Below are positions 45,027-54,721 of a stretch of 64,000 nucleotides of DNA, piece by piece (positions within the stretch are counted from its first letter, which is position 1; each line of letters opens with the position of its first letter). The stretch covers positions 1 to 64,000 of the forward strand of contig NZ_PABT01000049.1 of assembly GCF_002699205.1 (NCBI RefSeq). The letters are read 5' to 3'. The translations under genes and the position numbers were made by a program. Under the pieces are notes generated by a model, which was given only the letters and a program-made list of their open reading frames with translations, did no database searches and was not told where the DNA came from. The stretch is from Allomuricauda sp. GTDB taxonomy: Bacteria > Bacteroidota > Bacteroidia > Flavobacteriales > Flavobacteriaceae.

Positions 45027-46046
45027 TTGAAAGCTAAGATTACCTTAAAAGATATTGCCAGAGAACTTGAAGTCTCCATTTCCACGGTTTCAAAAGCACT
45101 CAAGAATAGTGAGGAGATAAGTAGGGACACCAAAGAAAGGGTACAGGCCTTTGCCAAACTTTATAATTACAAACCCAATAACATAGCCATAAGTCTAAAG
45201 AACAAGCGGACCAAGAATATTGGGGTTGTGATTCCAGATATTGTGCACCACTTTTTCACCACTGTAATCCGGGGCATTGAAAAATACGCAAATGCCAGAG
45301 GTTATAACGTTATTGTTTGTCTATCAGAAGAGTCCTTTGACAAAGAAGTCATCAACATGGAAATGTTGGCCAATGGAAGTATAGACGGCTTTATTATGTC
45401 CCTCTCTTCCGAAACACAGGCAAAGGGTGATTACAATCACTTAAAGGAGGTGACCGACCAAGGGATTCCCGTAGTGCTTTTTGATAGGATTACCAATGAG
45501 GTGGATTGTGATAAAGTGATTATTGACGATGAACTTGGGGCTTATCGCGCGACCAAAAAGTTTATTGATCAGGGAAAAAATAAAATCGCCTTGATTACCA
45601 CCGATGATTATTTGAGTGTCAGTAAGGCCAGGACCAAAGGGTACCGAAAAGCATTGGAAGAAAGCAAGCTGGGCGTCAATGACTCGTTGATACTTAAACT
45701 TCCTTCCATGGAAATGGACGAAGAAGCCATCAAAACTTTTTTGGACCAAAAAGAACCCGATGCCGTGTTGTGCGTAAACGAAATTTTTGCCGTGTACAGC
45801 ATGCGCTTGGTTCAGGAGAAAGGATATAAGATCCCGGAGGATATTGCATTTATTGGGTTTACGGATGGTGTGTTGTCCAAATATGCAAACCCCAGTCTTA
45901 CCGTAGTGGCACAGCATGGGGAAAAAATGGGGGAGGTGTCGGCAAAAATGTTGATAGATAAAGTGGAAAGTGAGGCCGAGGAAGAAACCTATCAGACCAA
46001 AATATTGGAACCTACTTTGGTGATCAGGGATTCCGTAATGCACTAA
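45027..46046 (+). CDS. LacI/GalR-family transcriptional regulator, TTG start
   Basis: Regulator of 339 residues. The N-terminal HTH is ITLKDIARELEVSISTVSKALKN (residues 5-27) with the hinge helix near YNYKPNNIAISLKN. The remainder is a periplasmic-binding-like ligand domain (IGVVIPDIVHHFFTTVIRGIEKYA; IAFIGFTDGVLSKYANPSLT). The start is TTG at 45027, since an in-frame stop lies at 45018-45020 and no ATG precedes the HTH. It is divergent from susC and 35 nt upstream of the GH13 gene, so it likely controls both, probably in response to an alpha-glucan-derived sugar. Confidence 0.93.
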   Translation: MKAKITLKDIARELEVSISTVSKALKNSEEISRDTKERVQAFAKLYNYKPNNIAISLKNKRTKNIGVVIPDIVHHFFTTVIRGIEKYANARGYNVIVCLSEESFDKEVINMEMLANGSIDGFIMSLSSETQAKGDYNHLKEVTDQGIPVVLFDRITNEVDCDKVIIDDELGAYRATKKFIDQGKNKIALITTDDYLSVSKARTKGYRKALEESKLGVNDSLILKLPSMEMDEEAIKTFLDQKEPDAVLCVNEIFAVYSMRLVQEKGYKIPEDIAFIGFTDGVLSKYANPSLTVVAQHGEKMGEVSAKMLIDKVESEAEEETYQTKILEPTLVIRDSVMH

Positions 46047-46081
46047 ATTTAAAGTTTATACTCTTCATTATTCATGGTAGC

Positions 46082-47959
46082 ATGAAATCAAAATATACCC
46101 TTATTTTTTTGATGATTCTTGTCACGTTATCTTCGTGTAAGCAAAGCATGGATCAAAAGCAAAAACCCCAAGAACCAAAAATGGAGAAAAAAAAAGTGGT
46201 CTATCAGGTATTTACCCGCCTTTTCGGAAACACCAAAACTACAAACAAGCCTTGGGGCACTATTGAAGAAAATGGGGTGGGCAAGTTTGCCGATTTTTCG
46301 GATAAGGCCCTGTCAGAAATCAGGGATTTGGGTGTGACCCATATTTGGTACACGGGAGTGCCCCATCATGCCTTGATAAGGGACTATACCGCCTATGGAA
46401 TTTCCAATGATGACCCCGATGTGGTAAAAGGAAGGGCAGGCTCGCCTTATGCCGTTAAGGATTACTATAATGTAAACCCCGACTTGGCCATTGACCCCTC
46501 CAAAAGGCTGGAAGAGTTCAAGGAACTGATACAACGAACCCATAATGCGGGAATGAAGGTGGTCATCGATATTGTTCCCAATCATGTTGCCAGAAATTAT
46601 GAAGGGATCACCAACCCCGAAGGAGTAGAGGATTTTGGAGCTTCCGATGATACATCCAAGGAATATGATGTAAACAATAATTTCTATTACATTCCTGGAG
46701 AGGCGTTCAAAGTTCCACAATGGCAAGATGGTTATTTGCCTTTGGGAGGTGAAGAAAACAGGTTGGCGGATTCAAAATTTGAGGAATTTCCGGCGAAATG
46801 GACCGGAAACGGTTCCCGATTGGCGCAGCCACATTTTAACGATTGGTACGAAACCGTAAAGATCAACTATGGAGTTCGTCCGGACGGCACCAAGGATTTC
46901 GAGGAACTTCCAGATAATTACCGCCATAAAGACTATAAGGCACATTATGAATTCTGGAAAGATAAAACCCTTCCCGATTCATGGCACAAGTTTAGGGATA
47001 TAACCCAGTACTGGTTGGATTTTGGGGTAGATGGCTTTCGTTTTGATATGGCCGAAATGGTTCCTGTGGAATTTTGGAGCTATCTCAATTCCAATATAAA
47101 AATGAAAAACCCCAATGCCTTTTTATTGGCGGAGGTTTACAACCCAGATCTATATCGAGATTATATCCACCAAGGTAAGATGGATTACCTGTACGATAAG
47201 GTCGAACTTTACGATAGCATTAAGCACATAATGAAAGGTTATGGATGGACAGACCATATTCCTGTAGTGCAGAAAGGAATGGCGGATATCGAACATCATA
47301 TGCTCCACTTTTTGGAAAACCATGATGAACAGCGTATCGCCAGTCCCGATTTTGTGGGCAATGCACAATTGGGCAAACCGGCCATGGTAGTTTCAGCGAC
47401 CATTAGTACTTCTCCGACCATGATTTATTTTGGACAGGAAGTAGGGGAGCCTGGAGCGGAGGATGCCGGTTTTGGAAAACCCTCACGTACCTCTATTTTC
47501 GATTATATTGGGGTGCCGCACCACCAAAGATGGGTCAACAATAAAAAGTTTGATGGCGGCCAGCTATCCGATGAGGAGAAAAAATTAAGGGATTTTTACA
47601 AACGCCTCTTGAACTTTACCATAAATAGTGCAGCATTGATGGGCGAGTATCAAGAGATTCACTTTTATAACAAGGAAAATACCGAAGGCTATGACCACAG
47701 AGTGCTCTCCTATGTGAGATGGTCCAATACTGAAAAGCTCATAATCATAACCAATTTTGATTCCTTGAAAAATTATTCTTTTAACTTAAAAGTTCCTGAA
47801 GATGTAATTGCAAAATGGGATTTAAAAGAAGGGGTATACCCACTGACGGAAGCTCTGTACGGTGAGGTTGATGCAAATATGTCCGTGAGCAATGGGCAAG
47901 GTCAAATCCAAGTGGAATTGGAACCCTTACAGTCTTATATTTTTAAGATAGAGGAGTAA
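46082..47959 (+). CDS. GH13 alpha-amylase-family lipoprotein
   Basis: Enzyme of 625 residues with lipoprotein leader (LVTLSSC). The GH13 regions are in order: region I VVIDIVPNHV; region II GFRFDMAEM with nucleophile D322; region III LLAEVYNP with acid/base E351; region IV FLENHDEQR with D415. A C-terminal beta domain (from about 520) follows. As a lipoprotein it likely works at the cell surface or in the periplasm, cutting alpha-1,4-glucans before SusC uptake or trimming imported oligosaccharides. It lies directly downstream of the LacI gene. Confidence 0.94.
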   Translation: MKSKYTLIFLMILVTLSSCKQSMDQKQKPQEPKMEKKKVVYQVFTRLFGNTKTTNKPWGTIEENGVGKFADFSDKALSEIRDLGVTHIWYTGVPHHALIRDYTAYGISNDDPDVVKGRAGSPYAVKDYYNVNPDLAIDPSKRLEEFKELIQRTHNAGMKVVIDIVPNHVARNYEGITNPEGVEDFGASDDTSKEYDVNNNFYYIPGEAFKVPQWQDGYLPLGGEENRLADSKFEEFPAKWTGNGSRLAQPHFNDWYETVKINYGVRPDGTKDFEELPDNYRHKDYKAHYEFWKDKTLPDSWHKFRDITQYWLDFGVDGFRFDMAEMVPVEFWSYLNSNIKMKNPNAFLLAEVYNPDLYRDYIHQGKMDYLYDKVELYDSIKHIMKGYGWTDHIPVVQKGMADIEHHMLHFLENHDEQRIASPDFVGNAQLGKPAMVVSATISTSPTMIYFGQEVGEPGAEDAGFGKPSRTSIFDYIGVPHHQRWVNNKKFDGGQLSDEEKKLRDFYKRLLNFTINSAALMGEYQEIHFYNKENTEGYDHRVLSYVRWSNTEKLIIITNFDSLKNYSFNLKVPEDVIAKWDLKEGVYPLTEALYGEVDANMSVSNGQGQIQVELEPLQSYIFKIEE

Positions 47960-48055
47960 AAATGTCCAAATCGAAGGTAGGTTCTGTCAATCTGAACACG
48001 ATTCATTTTTTTTCATCTTTCAAATTGTATTTTTAACCTGCAAAACCAAACCAAA

Positions 48056-48808
48056 ATGAAGAAAAACTTACTTGTAGCTCTTGGGGCTATGCTGCTTTTA
48101 ACAAGTTGTGAGATGACAAAATCAAAACCATTGGTAATAGGGCACCGGGGTGCAATGGGCCATGAAACGGAGAACACCTTGGCCTCCATACAAAAGGCTC
48201 TGGACCTTGGCGTGGATATGATCGAAATAGACGTATTTAAAATCCAAAGCGGCGAGATAGTCGTTTTTCATGATGAAAGAGTGGATAGATTGGCCAACTC
48301 AGGCGGAAGGATAGAGGAATATAACATTGTCCAGCTAAGACAGCTCATTTTGGATGGTGGGCATAAGATACCAATGCTCCAAGATGTATTGAAACTCATA
48401 AACAATCAGGTTGCTTTAAATATTGAACTCAAGGGAGCCGATACGGCAGACAGGGTAAATCATATTATAAATTATTATGCTGAAACCCAAGGGTGGAATA
48501 TGGAAAACTTTATTATTTCCAGCTTCAATTGGGATGAGCTAAAAACAATGAGAACATATAACAAGGATATAAAAATCGCTGTGTTAACGGAAGAAGACCC
48601 TTTGAAAGCATTGCCGATTGCAAAAGAACTGAATGCGGTGGCCATAAACCCAAACTTTAGAACGCTTACCACAGAAAATGTCGCAAAAATCCAAGAAGAG
48701 GGCTTTAAGGTGTACACATGGACGGTAAACGAACCTGAAGATATTCAGAAAATGACGGAATACGGGGTCGATGGCATCATTACAAATTATCCCGAACGTG
48801 TAAAATAA
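48056..48808 (+). CDS. Glycerophosphodiester phosphodiesterase lipoprotein
   Basis: Protein of 250 residues with leader ending MLLLTSC. The GDPD motifs are present: VIGHRGAMGHETENT (HR and E-x-T), MIEIDVFKIQSGEIVVFHDERVDR (E, D and H), and LNIELKGADT. The enzyme hydrolyses glycerophosphodiesters to glycerol-3-phosphate and an alcohol, in the periplasm here. It is followed by an HI0933-type flavoprotein whose ATG overlaps its TAA. A glycerol facilitator and kinase pair converges on the same stretch, suggesting phospholipid-derived glycerol use. Confidence 0.92.
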   Translation: MKKNLLVALGAMLLLTSCEMTKSKPLVIGHRGAMGHETENTLASIQKALDLGVDMIEIDVFKIQSGEIVVFHDERVDRLANSGGRIEEYNIVQLRQLILDGGHKIPMLQDVLKLINNQVALNIELKGADTADRVNHIINYYAETQGWNMENFIISSFNWDELKTMRTYNKDIKIAVLTEEDPLKALPIAKELNAVAINPNFRTLTTENVAKIQEEGFKVYTWTVNEPEDIQKMTEYGVDGIITNYPERVK

Positions 48809-50073
48809 TGTTCGACGTCATAATTGTTGGAGGTGGAGCAGCAGGGTTTTATGCGGCTATTCAGATTTCGGAAAAAGCGCCGGAACTCAAGATAGCCATT
48901 TTTGAAAGGGGCAAAACCGTACTGTCCAAAGTTAAAGTATCTGGAGGAGGTCGATGCAATGTCACCCACGGTGAATTTTCACCCAAAGAATTGGTCACCA
49001 ACTATCCCAGAGGCGAAAAGGAACTTCTTGGGCCGTTTCATACATATGCTCCCATGGATGTCATGGCCTTTTTTGAAGAAAGGGGAGTGTCCCTCAAAAT
49101 CGAAGAAGATGGCCGTGTATTCCCAAAAAGCGATTCTTCTCAAAGTATAGTGGATTGTTTGATAGAGGAAACAAACCGTTTAGGGGTCACGGTTTTGAAA
49201 AACAGTTCGGTAAAAGCCATTGACAAAACCGGAGAAGGTTGGCAGGTAACCACGATGAACAAACATTATCAATGTAAAAAACTACTGTTGGCGACAGGCA
49301 GTAATCCCAAAATATGGAAACAGTTGGAGGGCTTGGGACACCATATAATCCCACCGGTGCCATCTCTGTTCACATTCAATATTGATGACGAAAGAATCCA
49401 AGGAATCCAAGGGCTGAGCACTTATGCCACAGTAGAAGTGTTGCCAAAAAAAACCTTCAATACCGATAAAAAAACATTAAACTTAAAAAGTAAGATTAAC
49501 CACGATGTGTTGCTTTATGCGGATGGTCCTCTGCTAATAACCCATTGGGGGTTGAGCGGTCCCGCCATTTTGAAACTGTCCGCTTGGGGCGCCAATATAC
49601 TGCACGATTATAATTATTCTTTTAGGATAAAGGTGAACTGGTTGCCCGATTACAGCATGGAATCCATGGAAGCCTATTTAAAGGAGTTGAAAAGTGTTGA
49701 AGCCAAAAAGACCGTAATGCGGACCAATGTGACCGAACTTCCAAAACGTTTATGGAAACGATTGGTGCAAGCAGCCAACATTGGGCCGGAAGAACGCTGG
49801 GGAGATATCAAAAAAGAGCAACTTCAAGATTTGGCCGAACAATTGACGGCTTCATCTTTTAAGGTAGAGGGTAAAAGTACCTTTAAAGAAGAATTTGTTA
49901 CCGCAGGCGGTGTGGATTTAAAAGAAATCAACTTTAAGACATTTGAGAGTAAATTACACCCCAACCTATATTTTGCTGGGGAAATCATTAATGTGGACGC
50001 CATTACAGGCGGATTCAACTTTCAAAATGCATGGACAGGGGCATATATTGCCGCCCAAGCGATTGTTTCCTAA
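48808..50073 (+). CDS. HI0933/BaiN-family NAD(P)/FAD-dependent oxidoreductase
   Basis: Flavoprotein of 421 residues with an N-terminal FAD-binding motif (FDVIIVGGGAAGFYAAI), the family signature KVKVSGGGRCNVTH and a C-terminal NAGGVDL-like element (TAGGVDLKEINFKTFES) followed by LYFAGEIINVDAITGGFNFQNAWTGAYIA. The HI0933 family is a flavoprotein group with few assigned substrates. It is translationally coupled to the GDPD gene (TAATG) and ends 5 nt before the convergent glpF-like stop. Confidence 0.92.
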   Translation: MFDVIIVGGGAAGFYAAIQISEKAPELKIAIFERGKTVLSKVKVSGGGRCNVTHGEFSPKELVTNYPRGEKELLGPFHTYAPMDVMAFFEERGVSLKIEEDGRVFPKSDSSQSIVDCLIEETNRLGVTVLKNSSVKAIDKTGEGWQVTTMNKHYQCKKLLLATGSNPKIWKQLEGLGHHIIPPVPSLFTFNIDDERIQGIQGLSTYATVEVLPKKTFNTDKKTLNLKSKINHDVLLYADGPLLITHWGLSGPAILKLSAWGANILHDYNYSFRIKVNWLPDYSMESMEAYLKELKSVEAKKTVMRTNVTELPKRLWKRLVQAANIGPEERWGDIKKEQLQDLAEQLTASSFKVEGKSTFKEEFVTAGGVDLKEINFKTFESKLHPNLYFAGEIINVDAITGGFNFQNAWTGAYIAAQAIVS

Positions 50074-50078
50074 AGGAA

Positions 50079-50807
50079 TTATTGTAAAAGTAAAGCGAGC
50101 CACGCTGCCAAAACACTTCCCAAAATAGGTCCTACAATAGGTACCCAAGCGTAGTTCCACCCATTGGACCCTTTGTTTTTTAAGGGTAATAGGGCATGAA
50201 CAATACGGGGGCCTAAATCCCGGGCAGGATTAATGGCGTATCCCGTGGTGCCGCCCAAAGAGAGACCAATGCCCCAGACAATCAAAGAAACGGGTAAGGC
50301 ACCTAGAGACCCTAGACCTATAATTGCATTGTCGGGAGAAAGTACAGCATCGGTAAAGTATAGTACAGAAAAAACCAGCACAAAAGTGCCGAGCACTTCC
50401 GAAAAGAGATTTACAAATGTATTTGGTATCGCAGGAGCTGTACAAAAAACAGCTCGTTTTGTTCCGCCATCCTGGGTAGCATCAAAATGATCTTTGTTTA
50501 CCAACCAAACACAAAATGCAGCCAACATGGCTCCAATAAATTGGGCCAAGATATAACTTGGAACTTCGCTCCAAGGAAATTCTCCTGCAACGGCAAGCCC
50601 AATGCTTACGGCGGGGTTGATGTGTGCACCACTGTGGGGACCTGCCACCACCACACCGGTAAACACGGCAAAGGCCCATCCGGCTGTAATCACAATCCAG
50701 CCAGAGCCATTACCGTAGGTTTTTTGTAGGGAAACATTGGCAACTACGCCACACCCGAGTACCATGAGCAAAAAAGTACCTACAATTTCAGATACAAAAG
50801 GAGTCAT
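50079..50807 (-). CDS. glpF: Glycerol facilitator (aquaglyceroporin)
   Basis: MIP-family channel of 242 residues with six helices and the two NPA half-helices: HINPAVSIG and AINPARDLG. The Asp after the second NPAR is the mark of glycerol-conducting members rather than water-only aquaporins. It is downstream of glpK by 29 nt and transcribed with it, so the pair captures and phosphorylates glycerol at the inner membrane. Confidence 0.94.
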   Translation of the reverse strand: MTPFVSEIVGTFLLMVLGCGVVANVSLQKTYGNGSGWIVITAGWAFAVFTGVVVAGPHSGAHINPAVSIGLAVAGEFPWSEVPSYILAQFIGAMLAAFCVWLVNKDHFDATQDGGTKRAVFCTAPAIPNTFVNLFSEVLGTFVLVFSVLYFTDAVLSPDNAIIGLGSLGALPVSLIVWGIGLSLGGTTGYAINPARDLGPRIVHALLPLKNKGSNGWNYAWVPIVGPILGSVLAAWLALLLQ

Positions 50808-50836
50808 ATAAATGGAGTATTAATGTTTAAAAAATA

Positions 50837-52333
50837 TTAAGGGTTTTCTGTCCAGAATTCAAGTGCTTTGATTGCTCTGTACCATCCTTTGATGCCTTGA
50901 TCAATGGTTTCGCGTTCTTGGGTAGGGTTAAAATGTACATCGGTCTGCCAAATATCTTGGATTTCCTCCGGACTTTCCCAATAACCTACGGCCAATCCTG
51001 CCAAATATGCGGCACCCATCACCGTGGTTTCCACGATTTTTGGCCGTACGGTAACAGTATTCAATACATCGGCCTGAAACTGCATCAGCAAATCATTGAC
51101 TGTTGCTCCACCATCGACTCGTAACTCCTTGATTGAAATACCGGAATCCGCTTCCATAGCTTTTAAGATGTCCATTGTCTGGTAGGCTATGGATTCCAGT
51201 GCCGCACGGGCAATATGGGCATCAGTACTGCCACGGGTCAACCCAAAAATGGTTCCTTGGGCCTTTTGGTTCCAGTGGGGAGCGCCAAGACCTGCAAAGG
51301 CGGGAACAAAAAACACCCCATCGGAACTGGCTACGGAACTAGCCAATTTTTCAACTTCCGAAGAGGTTTTTATAATATTTAGACTATCTCGAAGCCATTG
51401 TACAACTGCTCCTGCAATAAAGATACTTCCCTCGAGGGCGTAATGTGTTTTTCCGTTGATTTTCCATGCCACCGTGGTAAGCAGGTTGTTCTTGGAAACA
51501 ATTGGTTTTTCTCCGATGTTCATCAGCATAAAGCATCCCGTGCCATAAGTGTTTTTTACCATCCCCTGTTTGGTGCACATTTGTCCGAACAAGGCTGCTT
51601 GTTGGTCACCTGCAATCCCGGCTATGGGTATTTTTGTAGCGAATAAATTTGGGCTTGTGTGGCCATATACTTCGCTGGACTGTTTTACTTCGGGGAGCAT
51701 GCTTTTTGGAACCGTTAAGAGTTCCAATAGTTCATCGTCCCAATCCATGGTGTTGATATTAAAAAGCATGGAGCGCGATGCATTGGTCACATCCGTAATA
51801 TGGAGTGCCCCATTCGACATTTTCCAAATTAGCCACGTATCGATGGTCCCCAATATTAAATCACCTGCTTCGGCCTTTGCCCTTGCACCTTCCACATTGT
51901 CCAATATCCATTTTACCTTGGTGCCCGAGAAATAAGAATCTATCACCAATCCGGTTTTTTTGCGTACCATGTCGGACTTTCCTTCTTTTTTCAGTTCATC
52001 GCAATAGTCTGCAGTGCGTTTGTCCTGCCAAACAATGGCGTTGTAAACAGGTTCCCCTGTGTTTTTGTCCCATACAACAACGGTTTCACGCTGGTTGGTA
52101 ATTCCTATGGCGGCCAATTGTGATGCCTTCAGCCCTTTTTTGCTCACCGCTTCGGCAGCCACACCCGTTTGGGTTGACCAAATTTCGTCCGGGTCGTGTT
52201 CCACCCATCCTGGTTTCGGAAATATTTGTGTGAATTCTTTCTGTGCGATGGAGATAATTGTTCCCTTTTTGTCAAAGACCACGGCACGGGAACTAGTGGT
52301 GCCTTGGTCCAAAGCAAGGATGTATTGGTTCAT
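50837..52333 (-). CDS. glpK: Glycerol kinase
   Basis: FGGY-family kinase of 498 residues, the usual length. It shows the ATP loop ([18 protein letters not shown]), the FGGY patterns ([34 protein letters not shown]) and a C-terminal block ([19 protein letters not shown]). The enzyme converts glycerol plus ATP to glycerol-3-phosphate. The glpF-like gene follows it on the same strand. Confidence 0.97.
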   Translation of the reverse strand: MNQYILALDQGTTSSRAVVFDKKGTIISIAQKEFTQIFPKPGWVEHDPDEIWSTQTGVAAEAVSKKGLKASQLAAIGITNQRETVVVWDKNTGEPVYNAIVWQDKRTADYCDELKKEGKSDMVRKKTGLVIDSYFSGTKVKWILDNVEGARAKAEAGDLILGTIDTWLIWKMSNGALHITDVTNASRSMLFNINTMDWDDELLELLTVPKSMLPEVKQSSEVYGHTSPNLFATKIPIAGIAGDQQAALFGQMCTKQGMVKNTYGTGCFMLMNIGEKPIVSKNNLLTTVAWKINGKTHYALEGSIFIAGAVVQWLRDSLNIIKTSSEVEKLASSVASSDGVFFVPAFAGLGAPHWNQKAQGTIFGLTRGSTDAHIARAALESIAYQTMDILKAMEADSGISIKELRVDGGATVNDLLMQFQADVLNTVTVRPKIVETTVMGAAYLAGLAVGYWESPEEIQDIWQTDVHFNPTQERETIDQGIKGWYRAIKALEFWTENP

Positions 52334-52393
52334 TTTGTTAATTTAAGTGCGTTTGAATTTAGTAAAATTAATTTGGGTTTTGAATGGATCAAT

Positions 52394-52930
52394 ATGGGAA
52401 ATACATTTATAGCACTGCTTCGAGGTATTAATGTAGGTGGTCAAAAGAAAATAAAAATGGCCGAGTTAAGGGCTGTTTTGGAAGATGAAGGGCTTCAAAA
52501 TGTGAAAACGTACATCCAAAGTGGGAACATTGTTTTTAAAAGTGATGAAACGAATCGAGAGAAGCTTCAAAATAGGATAGCAGGGACAATTAGGCAGTAT
52601 TTTGGATTTGATGTGTCGACTTTGGTGATTCGGGAAAAGGATATCAGGCAAATTCTAGAGGCTAATCCGTTTTATAATGAAAGTGCGGAGGGCAAATTAT
52701 ACTATGTTTTACTGAGAAACCCACCAGAAAAAGAATTGGTTCAACAGTTGGAGCAACTCCATTTTGATCATGAGGTTTTCCATATTACCGATACCTGCGT
52801 GTATTTACATTGCAAGGGGGGATATGGGAAGGCAAAGCTCAACAACAATTATATTGAAAAGAAGTTGAAGGTGGATGCTACCACCAGAAACGAAAGAACG
52901 ATGAAGAAACTCTTGGAGATGTCCGCCTAA
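52394..52930 (+). CDS. DUF1697-family protein
   Basis: Protein of 178 residues from the ATG at 52394; upstream codons in the same frame lie antisense to glpK. The family pattern is clear: FIALLRGINVGGQKKIKMAELR, VKTYIQSGNIVFKSDE, and a C-terminal NYIEKKLKVDATTRNERTMKKL. The function of DUF1697 is unknown. It is probably cytoplasmic. It diverges from glpK and overlaps the convergent tspO stop by 4 nt. Confidence 0.88.
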   Translation: MGNTFIALLRGINVGGQKKIKMAELRAVLEDEGLQNVKTYIQSGNIVFKSDETNREKLQNRIAGTIRQYFGFDVSTLVIREKDIRQILEANPFYNESAEGKLYYVLLRNPPEKELVQQLEQLHFDHEVFHITDTCVYLHCKGGYGKAKLNNNYIEKKLKVDATTRNERTMKKLLEMSA

Positions 52931-53403
52931 GGGTTAAGTTCCCAGATTTTATAGTTTAGCGCGGATGCGAATGCAACCCAAAGCACGTAGGGGATCATCA
53001 TAAATGCTGCAGGTTTGCTAATTACTTTGAACCATTTTATGGTCAATATGATCATGGTCAACAGGACCAAAATGACCACAAGTCCAAGAAGTGGATTTTT
53101 CAATCCAAAGAAAACAATACTCCAAAGCGCGTTCAACAATAATTGGAACACAAAATGATAAAGTGCCGTTTTAACCCAAATATGGTGGTAGCCCTTGGAC
53201 CAAACAATGCCGGCAGCGATGCCCATCAAAATGTAAAGTGCGGTCCAAACTGGCGCGAAAAGCTCACTGGGTGGTGTAAAGACAGGTTTGTTGAGGGTCA
53301 GGTACCAATCATTTACAGAGCTTTGGGTAGCTATGCTGGACAGGAAGCCAATGGTAAGGCAGACCAAAACGCTTATGGATATGTAAATAAGTCTTTTTTT
53401 CAT
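52927..53403 (-). CDS. TspO/MBR-family membrane protein
   Basis: Protein of 158 residues with five hydrophobic helices and the TspO signature: NKPVFTPPSELFAPVWTALYILMGIAAGIVW in the first loop, WSIVFFGLKNPLLGL, and the C-terminal PYVLWVAFASALNYKIWELN. TspO proteins bind porphyrins and cholesterol-like ligands and affect stress responses. Its neighbour across a divergent gap is the mevalonate decarboxylase gene. Confidence 0.92.
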   Translation of the reverse strand: MKKRLIYISISVLVCLTIGFLSSIATQSSVNDWYLTLNKPVFTPPSELFAPVWTALYILMGIAAGIVWSKGYHHIWVKTALYHFVFQLLLNALWSIVFFGLKNPLLGLVVILVLLTMIILTIKWFKVISKPAAFMMIPYVLWVAFASALNYKIWELNP

Positions 53404-53469
53404 GATTGGTACAACTTCGACTAAAATAAGAATTTAATCAATCCGATTACCAGTAAGTTTGTCGCTGCT

Positions 53470-53477
53470 TATATTTG
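53470..53477 (+). promoter_or_regulatory. Putative -7 element for the mevalonate genes
   Basis: TATATTTG fits TAnnTTTG and lies 18 bp upstream of the ATG at 53496, implying a very short leader. Confidence 0.4.
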
Positions 53478-53495
53478 CCCAAACAACCAATCCCA

Positions 53496-54587
53496 ATGAC
53501 GGAAAAAGATTTTTTGCCCGGTGCATATCAAAAATTGCCCAAAAACGGCAAAGTGACCTGGAAAGCTCCCAGCAATATTGCCCTGGTAAAATATTGGGGA
53601 AAGAAACCAGTTCAGATTCCTGCCAACCCATCCATCAGTTTTACATTGGATTCTTGTGCTACTACAACCTCCATATCTTTTGACAAAAAAGAAAATAAGG
53701 ATGAGTTTTCGTTTGATCTCTTGTTCGAGGGAAAGCCAAAGCAAGATTTTAAACCAAAAATCCAGGCCTTTTTGGAGCGGGTTGAAAAGTACTTGCCTTT
53801 TTTAAAAGCATACCATTTTACCATAGAAACCTCCAATTCCTTTCCGCATAGTAGTGGTATAGCATCTTCTGCTAGTGGTATGGCGGCCCTTTCATTATGT
53901 TTGATGGATATTGAAAGCCTATTGGATCCTACCATTGATCAAACATTGTTTCATGCAAAAGCATCGTTTTTGGCCCGTTTGGGGTCCGGAAGTGCATGCC
54001 GCAGTATAAAGGGTAGCTTGGTGCAATGGGGTGCACACCCAAACATTCCCAATAGTTCCGATTTGTATGGTATTGAATATCCATTTGATGTGGGTCCCGT
54101 TTTCGAGGATTATTGTGATACCATTTTATTGGTGCACAAGGGACAGAAACAAGTGAGCAGTACCGTTGGGCACCAGTTGATGCACGGGCACCCGTTTGCC
54201 CAAAATAGATTTCAACAAGCATTTTCCAATCTGGACAGACTAAAGCCTATTTTGGCAAGTGGCAATTTGGAGGAATTCATCAAATTGGTGGAAAGTGAGG
54301 CGTTGACCCTGCACGCCATGATGATGACCAGCATGCCCTATTTTATATTGATGAAACCCGATACTCTGCAGATCATCAATAAAATCTGGCAATACCGGGA
54401 AGAAACCAAAACCCCCGTTTGCTTTACCTTGGATGCGGGGGCCAATGTACACATGCTTTATCCATCATCGGTTCGGGAAAAAGTGTTGGCCTTTGCCCGG
54501 GAAGAGTTGGCGGTACATTGTGAGAATGGTCAATATATCAACGATCAAGTTGGGGAGGGTGCCATAAAAATAAACGACCAAAGATGA
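53496..54587 (+). CDS. mvaD: Diphosphomevalonate decarboxylase
   Basis: GHMP-type enzyme of 363 residues from the ATG at 53496. The family regions are visible: GKVTWKAPSNIALVKYWGKK, the ATP-binding loop FPHSSGIASSASGMAALSLC, SGSACRSIKGSLVQWG, and CFTLDAGANVHMLY. It converts mevalonate diphosphate to isopentenyl diphosphate. It heads the isoprenoid cluster with the mevalonate kinase and a UbiA prenyltransferase. Confidence 0.95.
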   Translation: MTEKDFLPGAYQKLPKNGKVTWKAPSNIALVKYWGKKPVQIPANPSISFTLDSCATTTSISFDKKENKDEFSFDLLFEGKPKQDFKPKIQAFLERVEKYLPFLKAYHFTIETSNSFPHSSGIASSASGMAALSLCLMDIESLLDPTIDQTLFHAKASFLARLGSGSACRSIKGSLVQWGAHPNIPNSSDLYGIEYPFDVGPVFEDYCDTILLVHKGQKQVSSTVGHQLMHGHPFAQNRFQQAFSNLDRLKPILASGNLEEFIKLVESEALTLHAMMMTSMPYFILMKPDTLQIINKIWQYREETKTPVCFTLDAGANVHMLYPSSVREKVLAFAREELAVHCENGQYINDQVGEGAIKINDQR

Positions 54588-54671
54588 ACGGTCAACCTGT
54601 TTTTTTACGTAATTTGCCAAGGTTTTAGGCCGTTGGGCGTAGGTTTTGAAGATGAAATCGAGTTGTTTATC

Positions 54672-54679
54672 TAATTTTG
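54672..54679 (+). promoter_or_regulatory. Putative -7 element for the mevalonate kinase gene
   Basis: TAATTTTG matches TAnnTTTG; TTTG at 54645-54648 lies 23 bp upstream as a possible -33. The element is 42 bp before the start codon. Confidence 0.42.
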
Positions 54680-54721
54680 CCAAACAGTAAACATAATTTG
54701 TTTGTATCTTAGTACCATTAT

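Noticed and set aside
45441..46043. Open frame antisense to the LacI-family gene
   Set aside because: No recognisable domain and no promoter; explained by the sense codons.
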